From positions 1-11,910 of the forward strand of contig CALXSO010000040.1 of assembly GCA_944391155.1 (NCBI GenBank): 11,910 nucleotides of DNA, read 5' to 3'. This DNA comes from an uncultured Clostridia bacterium. GTDB taxonomy: Bacteria; Bacillota; Clostridia; TANB77; CAG-508. The translations under genes were made by a program, and so were the position numbers. Under the pieces are notes generated by a model. That model worked only from the letters and a program-made list of their open reading frames with translations. It had not been told where the DNA came from and did not search any database. This document shows, one piece after another, positions 6,519 through 11,910 of this stretch. Numbering within the stretch: the stretch's first letter is position 1; each line of letters begins with the position of its first letter.

Positions 6519-7364
6519 TTGGTTATTGATAAAGTAAGGAAAATTAATGAAAAAGAAGAAACGAGAACAAAAAATGTAAAAGCAGCAGACATGATGATAG
6601 GAAAATGGGTAAAATGTGACCAATGTAAAGAGATTATCTATAAAGAAGATTTGCATAAAAATTTAAGTGTATGTCCAAACTGTGGAAAACATTTTAGATT
6701 ATCAGCAAGAAGGAGAATTAAGCAGATTGCTGATGAAGGAACATTTGAAGAAATCGGAAAAGAAATACTTACACAAGACCCATTGAATTTTGAAGGATAC
6801 CTAAAAAAGGTACAAAGTTTAAAAGAAAAAACAAAAATAGAAGAAGCAGTTAAATGTGGAATATGTGAAATAGAAGGAAATAGAACAGTTTTAGCGGTAA
6901 TGGACGGAAATTTTTTAATGGGAAGTATGGGAGAAGCAGTAGGAGAAAGAATAACAGTTGCCATAGAAAAAGCAATAGAAGAAAAATTACCACTTGTCAT
7001 CTTTTGCGTATCAGGAGGAGCAAGAATGCAAGAAGGAATAGTATCTTTAATGCAAATGGCAAAAACATCTGCAGCAGTGAAAAAATTAAATGAAGCAGGA
7101 TTATTATATATAACAATATTAACAGATCCAACAACAGGAGGAGTAACAGCAAGTTTTGCAAGTTTAGGTGATATTATTTTAGCAGAACCCAAAGCACTAA
7201 TAGGATTTGCAGGACCTAGAGTAATAGAACAAACAATAAGGCAAAAATTACCAGAAGGATTTCAAAGTTCAGAATTTTTATTAGAACATGGTTTTATAGA
7301 CAAAATAGTAGAAAGAAAAGATATGAAATCAACAATAGCAAAACTTATTGAATTACATAAATAA
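6519..7364 (+). CDS. accD: Acetyl-CoA carboxylase carboxyltransferase subunit beta
   Basis: AccD pairs with AccA to transfer the carboxyl group from carboxybiotin to acetyl-CoA, giving malonyl-CoA. The N-terminal zinc ribbon is complete (C33, C36, C52, C55, as CDQC and CPNC). The carboxyltransferase core follows with SGGARMQEG at 165-173, DPTTGGVTAS at 203-212 and a GFAGPRVIEQT segment near 229. I choose the TTG at 6519, giving 281 residues, because GGAGG at 6507-6511 lies 7 nt before it; the in-frame TTG at 6501 has no ribosome site upstream and would translate through the SD. The 5' end carries its own strong promoter. accA follows after 69 nt, which contain a pseudoknot-like element. Confidence 0.96.
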   Translation: MVIDKVRKINEKEETRTKNVKAADMMIGKWVKCDQCKEIIYKEDLHKNLSVCPNCGKHFRLSARRRIKQIADEGTFEEIGKEILTQDPLNFEGYLKKVQSLKEKTKIEEAVKCGICEIEGNRTVLAVMDGNFLMGSMGEAVGERITVAIEKAIEEKLPLVIFCVSGGARMQEGIVSLMQMAKTSAAVKKLNEAGLLYITILTDPTTGGVTASFASLGDIILAEPKALIGFAGPRVIEQTIRQKLPEGFQSSEFLLEHGFIDKIVERKDMKSTIAKLIELHK

Positions 7365-7370
7365 AAGAAG

Positions 7371-7423
7371 GATAGGTTTATAGGTAAAACCTCTTGTAAA
7401 AAACCTAAATATATAATCAAGGA
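7371..7423 (+). promoter_or_regulatory. preQ1-I-like pseudoknot element in the accD-accA gap
   Basis: The 69-nt gap before accA is mostly filled by an H-type pseudoknot: P1 AGGUU (7374-7378) with AACCU (7388-7392), P2 UAGGU (7381-7385) with ACCUA (7403-7407), and an A-rich joining strand (7398-7403). Loop and tail spacing closely follow the class I preQ1 riboswitch, but the base equivalent to the ligand-pairing C is G7384, which can pair with an extra C (7404). The accA SD, AAGGA at 7419-7423, lies 11 nt after P2, so folding could influence accA translation. A related copy is at 2986-3036. Resemblance and pairing are visible; ligand binding and regulation are inference. Confidence 0.5.
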
Positions 7424-7433
7424 TGATAATAAA

Positions 7434-8237
7434 ATGAGTAAAATAACAGCATGGGACAGAGTATTATTAGCAAGAAAAGCTGATAGACCAAAAGCATGTG
7501 AATATATAAATGAAATTTTTGAAGATTTTATAGAATTACACGGAGATAGATGTTATGGTGATGATAAAGCAATAATAGGAGGAATAGCAACATTAAATAA
7601 AATTCCAGTAACAGTAATAGGAGAACAAAAAGGAAAAAATGCAAAAGAAAACATAGAAAGAAACTTTGGTATGCCAAATCCAGAAGGTTACAGAAAAGCA
7701 TTGAGACTTATGAAACAAGCCGAAAAATTCAATAGACCTATAATAACATTTATAGACACACCAGGAGCATATCCAGGAATGGGAGCTGAAGAAAGAGGAC
7801 AAGGAGAGGCAATAGCGAGAAACATTATGGAAATGTCATCACTAAAAGTTCCAATAATATGTATTGTAATTGGAGAAGGTTCAAGTGGAGGAGCATTAGC
7901 AATAGGAGTTGGAGATAAAGTAGTAATGTTAGAAAATGCTATATACTCAATTCTATCACCAGAAGGATTTGCTAGTATACTTTATAAAGATTCATCAAAA
8001 GCAAAAGAAGCAGCTGAAAACATGAAAATAACAGCAAAAGATTTAAAAAACTTAAAAATAATAGATGATATAATAAAAGAACCAGAAGGTGGAGCACAAG
8101 AAGATTTTGAAAAAGTAATAAAAAACATTAAAAAATATTTAGAAAAAAATATAAAAGAACTAAAAAGCATGAAAGTGGAAGAATTGCTAGAAAAAAGATA
8201 TGAAAAAATAAGGAATTTTGGAAAGAATATAAATTAA
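7434..8237 (+). CDS. accA: Acetyl-CoA carboxylase carboxyltransferase subunit alpha
   Basis: AccA is the partner of AccD in the carboxyltransferase half of acetyl-CoA carboxylase. The 267 residues are shorter than the roughly 320 of the E. coli protein, mainly through a reduced N-terminal helical region, as in many Firmicutes. The crotonase-type core shows FIDTPGAYPGMGAEERGQGE from about residue 106 and GEGSSGGALAIGVGD at 147-161, which provide the oxyanion and biotin-site glycines. The C-terminal 60 residues are Lys/Glu-rich and helical. The ATG at 7434 is served by AAGGA at 7419-7423, an SD with fairly long spacing (10 nt) placed right after the pseudoknot-like element, so translation of accA could be set independently of accD. 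It lies in the same direction as fabI, separated by an A-rich repeat array. Confidence 0.96.
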   Translation: MSKITAWDRVLLARKADRPKACEYINEIFEDFIELHGDRCYGDDKAIIGGIATLNKIPVTVIGEQKGKNAKENIERNFGMPNPEGYRKALRLMKQAEKFNRPIITFIDTPGAYPGMGAEERGQGEAIARNIMEMSSLKVPIICIVIGEGSSGGALAIGVGDKVVMLENAIYSILSPEGFASILYKDSSKAKEAAENMKITAKDLKNLKIIDDIIKEPEGGAQEDFEKVIKNIKKYLEKNIKELKSMKVEELLEKRYEKIRNFGKNIN

Positions 8238-8261
8238 AATAAAAAACATTAATTAAAAGTG

Positions 8262-8432
8262 AAAAAGCTAAAACAAAAAATTAAAACAAAAAAACTAGAA
8301 CAAAAAGCTAAAATCAAAAAACAAAATAAAAAACTAAAACAAAAAATTAAAACAAAAAACTAAAACAAAAAAACTAGAACAAAAAGCTAAAACAAAAAAC
8401 TAAAATCAAAAAACAAAATGAAAAACTAAAAG
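8262..8432 (+). repeat. Degenerate A-rich 13-mer tandem array between accA and fabI
   Basis: About 170 bp made of 12- to 14-bp units on the pattern A(5-7)CTAAAAC, with variants ATTAAAAC, ACTAGAAC and GCTAAAATC. A higher-order copy exists: the block from 8276 to 8340 recurs from 8341 to 8432 with extra units inserted, and the ACTAGAACAAAAAGCTAA stretch appears at 8294 and again 79 bp later. The transcribed strand has almost no G and few T, so its RNA would be unstructured. Stops in all frames and a period that is not a multiple of three rule out coding. Slippage and unequal duplication are the likely origin. Confidence 0.85.
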
Positions 8433-8519
8433 TTAAAAACTTAAATATTTTAAATAAGTAAAATAAAATTATAATTATGAAGATAAGTGAAAAATTATTC
8501 ATAATAGAAGGAGGAAAAA

Positions 8520-9290
8520 ATGATATTAGAAGGAAAGAAAGTAGTAATTATGGGAGTAAGAAACAAATGGAGTATTGCATGGGGAGCAGTTCAATCAGCA
8601 TCAGAACAAGGAGCAGAAGTCATATGCACATGTTCAAAAGATAGCAAGGAAAAAGTAGAAGACCTATTAAAAGAGATACCAAACAGTAGTCTTTATATAT
8701 GTAATGACGTTAGTAAAGACGAAGACATAGACAACTGCTTAGAAGAAATAAAAAAGGATCATGGAAAAATAGATGGAATATTACATGCAATAGCACACGC
8801 AAATACAGAAGATCTAAGAAACGATTTTATACAAACATCAAGAGATGGTTATGCACATGCACAAGATGTAAGTAGCTATTCATTAGTAGTAATAGTTAGA
8901 ATGGCAAAAGAAAAAGAAATGTTAAATGAAGGAGCAAGTATAATTGCATATACATACTATGGATCAGAAAAAGCAATAGAAGGATACAATGTAATGGGAG
9001 TAGCAAAGGCTGCATTAGAAGCAAGTATACGATATTTAGCAGTAGATTTAGGAAAAATAGGATGTAGAATAAATGGAATATCAGCAGGTCCAATAAAAAC
9101 ACTATCAGCAAAAGGAATAAAAGATTTTGGTTCAATATTAACAGTAGTAGAAGAAAAAGCACCATTACACAGAAATGTAACAACAAACCAAGTAGGAGAT
9201 AGTACAGCATTTCTATTCAGTGATTTATCAAGTGCAATCACAGGAGAAATAATTCATGTAGATAGCGGATATAATATAGTAGGAGTATAA
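8520..9290 (+). CDS. fabI: Enoyl-[acyl-carrier-protein] reductase (NADH), FabI
   Basis: FabI reduces trans-2-enoyl-ACP in the last step of each type II fatty acid elongation round. It belongs to the short-chain dehydrogenase superfamily. Length is 256 residues, typical for FabI. The nucleotide-binding segment GVRNKWSIAWG (12-22) is the FabI variant of the glycine motif. The catalytic Tyr-x6-Lys is Y156 and K163 in YNVMGVAK, with a second conserved tyrosine at 146 (TYYGSE), matching E. coli numbering. SAGPIKTLSAKG (188-199) is the mobile substrate-binding loop region. A very strong ribosome site GAAGGAGG lies 6 nt before the ATG. Co-transcription with accD-accA is likely, but the 282-bp gap with the repeat array leaves room for an internal promoter (a TATAAT at 8470-8475 has no good -35). 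Confidence 0.97.
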   Translation: MILEGKKVVIMGVRNKWSIAWGAVQSASEQGAEVICTCSKDSKEKVEDLLKEIPNSSLYICNDVSKDEDIDNCLEEIKKDHGKIDGILHAIAHANTEDLRNDFIQTSRDGYAHAQDVSSYSLVVIVRMAKEKEMLNEGASIIAYTYYGSEKAIEGYNVMGVAKAALEASIRYLAVDLGKIGCRINGISAGPIKTLSAKGIKDFGSILTVVEEKAPLHRNVTTNQVGDSTAFLFSDLSSAITGEIIHVDSGYNIVGV

Positions 9291-9307
9291 AAGAATAGAA
9301 AAGATAA

Positions 9308-9418
9308 TTTGGGGACGAAACTCGAAAATTTTTTAAATAATATTAAAAAATTTTTAAGGTTCGTCCCCAAAATCCCTATATACAGGGATTTTGAGGTACG
9401 TCCCTAAATCCCTGTATA
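9308..9418. repeat. Nested palindromes of GGGGACG / CGTCCCC type (REP- or MITE-like)
   Basis: Three overlapping inverted repeats fill 110 bp. The outer stem TTTGGGGACGAA (9308-9319) pairs with TTCGTCCCCAAA (9360-9371), and inside it AAAATTTTTTAA (9325-9336) pairs with TTAAAAAATTTT (9343-9354). AATCCCT (9371-9377) pairs with AGGGATT (9384-9390). TATACAGGGATTT (9379-9391) pairs with AAATCCCTGTATA (9406-9418), which excludes the second. The right half also holds a diverged direct copy of the GTTCGTCCCC-AAATCCCTATATA block. The G/C content is far above the surroundings. This looks like a repetitive extragenic palindrome or miniature element, of the kind linked to IS200/IS605-type Y1 transposases; no transposase is present. 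It might also end fabI transcripts, though no T run follows the stems. Confidence 0.7.
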
Positions 9419-9445
9419 AAATTTTGCATAAAACCTTTAAAAAAA

Positions 9446-9474
9446 TTGCTAAATAGTATACAATAATATAAAAT
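9446..9474 (+). promoter_or_regulatory. Possible recJ promoter
   Basis: TTGCTA (9446-9451), a 17-bp spacer and TAAAAT (9469-9474) would start transcription around 9481, very close to the GGGAGAGG ribosome site of recJ. The match is moderate and the area is AT-rich, so this is tentative. Confidence 0.3.
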
Positions 9475-9494
9475 TAAAAACTAGGGAGAGGAAA

Positions 9495-11183
9495 ATGATA
9501 AAAAAGTGGCAAATATATGAAACTGATAATGAAAAAGTACAAGAATTAATTGATAAATATAATTTGAATTTACTGTTAGCTACAATCATGGTAAATAGGA
9601 ATATTTTAGAAACAGAGAAATTAGATAAATTTTTAAAACCAACAAGAAATGATTTTCACAATCCATTTTTAATGCCAGATATGGAGATTGCAGTAAATAA
9701 AATTTTAGATGCAATTGAAAAAAAGCAAAAGATAATAATTTATGGAGATTATGATGCTGATGGTATAACAAGTATTACAGTACTAAAAAGCTTTTTTAAA
9801 GATATTGGAGTTGATGTTGGTTCATATATTCCAAATAGATTAGAAGAAGGATATGGTTTAAATAAACCAGCAGTTGACAAAATTGCAAAGAGTGGATATG
9901 AGTTAATGATTACAGTTGATTGTGGAATTTCAGCAATCCAAGAAATTGATTATGCAAATAAATTAGGAATAGATACAATTGTAACAGATCATCATGAGGT
10001 AGGAGAATGTTTACCAAATGCTATTGCAATAGTTGATGCTAAAAGAAAAGATAATAGATATCCATGTAGAGAGTTGGCTGGTGTTGGTGTCGTTTTTAAG
10101 TTAATACAAGCAATTTCAATAAAATTAAATCTAAAGGAAGAAAGTTATTTAAAATATTTGGATATTGTATGTATAGGAACAATTTCGGATATTGTACCTT
10201 TAATTGATGAAAATAGAGTAATTGCTAAATTAGGATTAATGCTTGTAAATCAAACAAAGAATTTAGGTCTAAAGTCTTTACTTATTTCTTCCGGTTATAA
10301 AAAGATTGATTCTACAACAATTTCTTTTGGTGTAGCTCCAAGAATAAATGCTTGTGGAAGAATGGGACATGTAGAAGAAGCTTTGAATTTATTTTTATCA
10401 AATAATATTAATGAGGTTCAAGATTTGACAAAACAATTGAATAGTTATAACATTAAAAGACAAGACATTGAGAAAAATATATATGAAGAAGCAGTTAGTC
10501 AAATAGAAGAAAAAAAATTAGATAAGAATAATATGATTGTACTTGCAGGAGAAAATTGGCATCATGGAGTAATAGGAATTGTAGCTTCAAAAATAACAGA
10601 AAAATATTTCAAACCAAGTATTTTATTATGTTATGAAGGAGAAGAAGCTACTGGTTCTGGTAGAAGCATACCTGGTTTTGATTTACATGATGCATTAATG
10701 AAATGTTTAGAACACATAGAAAAATTTGGTGGCCATAGTATGGCAATTGGGATTACAATTAAAAGAAATGAATTTCAAGAATTCTGTAAAAGTATAGAGA
10801 AAGTGGCAGAAGATGAACATATAGAAGAAATTATGCCAGTAATACAAATTGATGCAAAAATTAGTCTAAATGATATTAATAAAGAAATGGTAGAAAGCCT
10901 TGAAAAATTAGAGCCTTTTGGCGAAGGAAATAAAATGCCAATTTTTGTTATAAAAAATTTAAAAATAGATTCAATAAGAGCTTTAACTGAAGGAAAACAC
11001 TTAAAATTAACTTTAAGAGAAGGAAATAATATTATTAATGCAATAGGATTCAATATGGGAAATCTAGCTGAAGAATATAAAATAGGAGACAAAATAGATG
11101 TGGCTGGAATGCTAGAAATTAATTCTTTCAATGGAATAGATAGTGTTCAAATTAATTTAAAAGATATAATGAAATCTATTTAA
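9495..11183 (+). CDS. recJ: Single-stranded-DNA-specific exonuclease RecJ
   Basis: RecJ is a 5'-3' single-strand DNA exonuclease of the DHH phosphoesterase superfamily acting in recombination, mismatch and base excision repair. The 562-residue length is close to the E. coli protein and lacks the long C-terminal extension of Bacillus RecJ. Catalytic motifs are in order: GDYDADG (84-90), VDCG (141-144), TDHHE (164-168) and GTISDIVPL (228-236), giving the metal-binding aspartates and histidines. The RecJ-specific APRINACGRMG (281-291) follows, then the DHHA1 domain with WHHGVIGIVAS (355-365), GSGRS (387-391) and FGGH (411-414), and a C-terminal OB-like domain. The start is supported by GGGAGAGG directly upstream. 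A rel gene follows after 75 nt in the same direction with no terminator between, so co-transcription is likely. Confidence 0.97.
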   Translation: MIKKWQIYETDNEKVQELIDKYNLNLLLATIMVNRNILETEKLDKFLKPTRNDFHNPFLMPDMEIAVNKILDAIEKKQKIIIYGDYDADGITSITVLKSFFKDIGVDVGSYIPNRLEEGYGLNKPAVDKIAKSGYELMITVDCGISAIQEIDYANKLGIDTIVTDHHEVGECLPNAIAIVDAKRKDNRYPCRELAGVGVVFKLIQAISIKLNLKEESYLKYLDIVCIGTISDIVPLIDENRVIAKLGLMLVNQTKNLGLKSLLISSGYKKIDSTTISFGVAPRINACGRMGHVEEALNLFLSNNINEVQDLTKQLNSYNIKRQDIEKNIYEEAVSQIEEKKLDKNNMIVLAGENWHHGVIGIVASKITEKYFKPSILLCYEGEEATGSGRSIPGFDLHDALMKCLEHIEKFGGHSMAIGITIKRNEFQEFCKSIEKVAEDEHIEEIMPVIQIDAKISLNDINKEMVESLEKLEPFGEGNKMPIFVIKNLKIDSIRALTEGKHLKLTLREGNNIINAIGFNMGNLAEEYKIGDKIDVAGMLEINSFNGIDSVQINLKDIMKSI

Positions 11184-11258
11184 AAGGAAAGAAGCCGTTG
11201 ATTTCAGTAGATAAAAAATAGCATAATAAAATTCAAAAGTCAAAAAGGGGTGTAAAAC

Positions 11259-11910
11259 ATGCAAGAGCAAAAAGAAATAACAATACAAGATGTAATAAAT
11301 AAAAGAAAAGAACATTCAAGAAGAGTAGATACAAAACTTATAATGAAGGCATATAATTTAGCAGAAGAGAAACATAAGAATCAAAAAAGAAACTCAGGAG
11401 AACCATATATAATACATCCATTAAATGTTGCATATATATTAGCTGATACAGGATTAGATGAGAACACAATAGCTGCAGCACTATTACATGATATAGTTGA
11501 AGACACAGATGTAACAGATGCAGATTTAAGAAAAGAATTTGGTGATGAAATAGCTGATATGGTTGCTGGAGTAACAAAACTAGGTGAAGTTCAGCAAATA
11601 TTTTCAGTAGAGGAAAGGCAAGTAGAAGATTATAGAAGAATGTTTCTTGCAATGGGAAAAGATATTCGTGTAATATTAATAAAACTAGCTGACAGATTGC
11701 ATAATATGAGAACACTAAAATACTTAAAAAGAGACAGACAAATAGCAAATGCAAAAGAAACAATGGAAATATATGCACCACTAGCAAACCGTTTAGGATT
11801 ATATTCAATGAAATGGGAATTAGAAGATTTAGCTTTTAAATATTTATATCCTGAAGAATATCACGAATTAGTAGAAGGAATTAACAAAAAAAGAGAAGAA
11901 AGACTAAAAT
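11259..11910 (+). CDS. relA: RelA/SpoT-family (p)ppGpp synthetase/hydrolase, N-terminal part
   Basis: The first 217 codons of a long Rel enzyme, cut by the window edge. The visible portion is the HD hydrolase domain, which removes pyrophosphate from (p)ppGpp: R44, H53 (HPLNVA), H77-D78 with E81-D82 (LLHDIVEDT), and KLADRLHNMRT at 142-152 with the conserved D145 and N149. All catalytic residues are present, so the hydrolase is predicted active; the synthetase, TGS and ACT domains would follow outside. This argues for a bifunctional Rel, not a small alarmone synthetase. The ATG at 11259 is preceded by AAAGGGG at 11244-11250. In many Firmicutes recJ and rel flank apt (adenine phosphoribosyltransferase); here apt is absent and the genes are directly adjacent. 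Confidence 0.95.
   Translation, partial: MQEQKEITIQDVINKRKEHSRRVDTKLIMKAYNLAEEKHKNQKRNSGEPYIIHPLNVAYILADTGLDENTIAAALLHDIVEDTDVTDADLRKEFGDEIADMVAGVTKLGEVQQIFSVEERQVEDYRRMFLAMGKDIRVILIKLADRLHNMRTLKYLKRDRQIANAKETMEIYAPLANRLGLYSMKWELEDLAFKYLYPEEYHELVEGINKKREERLK

Noticed and set aside
6638..7192. 184-codon minus-strand open frame inside accD
   Set aside because: It is antisense to a clearly conserved carboxyltransferase gene, has no ribosome site and no recognisable domain; AT-rich codon usage makes such antisense frames common.
8262..8432. A-rich array as a CRISPR or a repeat-containing small protein
   Set aside because: Units are 12-14 bp with no unique spacers, and all frames contain stops.
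11338..11808. 156-codon minus-strand open frame opposite rel
   Set aside because: Leucine-rich low-complexity translation that mirrors the codon bias of the rel HD domain on the other strand; no initiation signals.

Overview
The window is very AT-rich. Its promoters (TTGnnn-17-TATAAT types, often with an extended TGn), strong GGAGG-type ribosome binding sites and gene content (acc/fabI cluster, recJ-rel linkage, FAD/Rieske fusion oxidoreductase) point to a low-GC Firmicute, most likely an anaerobic member of the Clostridia. No rRNA, tRNA, CRISPR array or intact transposase gene was found.

Layout. 1-2855: a DUF362 protein without a ferredoxin insert, a good terminator, then a two-domain FAD-dependent oxidoreductase with a C-terminal Rieske [2Fe-2S] domain. 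2856-5033: about 2.2 kb almost free of intact genes. It holds a preQ1-I-like pseudoknot element with no gene after it, a 12-bp inverted repeat that may be a terminator, a 49-codon minus-strand ORF with its own promoter and strong Shine-Dalgarno (SD) sequence, a minus-strand M23 peptidase pseudogene (start ATG apparently changed to ATA, plus a +1 frameshift) whose promoter and SD are intact, and then a long leader for accC with a candidate promoter, an inverted repeat and a 71-bp-period tandem duplication. 5034-9290: accC, accD, accA and fabI, all on the plus strand. They encode biotin carboxylase, both carboxyltransferase subunits and enoyl-ACP reductase. The biotin carrier gene accB and the other fab genes are not in the window. 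A second copy of the pseudoknot element sits between accD and accA just upstream of the accA SD, and a degenerate A-rich 13-mer tandem repeat separates accA from fabI. 9291-9494: a compact cluster of nested palindromes around GGGGACG / CGTCCCC, resembling REP or MITE-type repeats. 9495-11910: recJ and the 5' part of a long RelA/SpoT-family (p)ppGpp synthetase/hydrolase gene that runs off the window.

How the genes work together. AccC (with an AccB encoded elsewhere) and AccA-AccD make malonyl-CoA, and FabI performs the last reduction of each fatty acid elongation round, so the central block covers the entry to and an essential reductive step of membrane lipid synthesis. RecJ and Rel are housekeeping genes often adjacent in Firmicutes. 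The most unusual signals are non-coding: the pair of preQ1-I-like pseudoknots in which the ligand-reading C is replaced by G with a matching extra C in the other strand, the duplicated accC leader, the 13-mer array, and the palindrome cluster before recJ.
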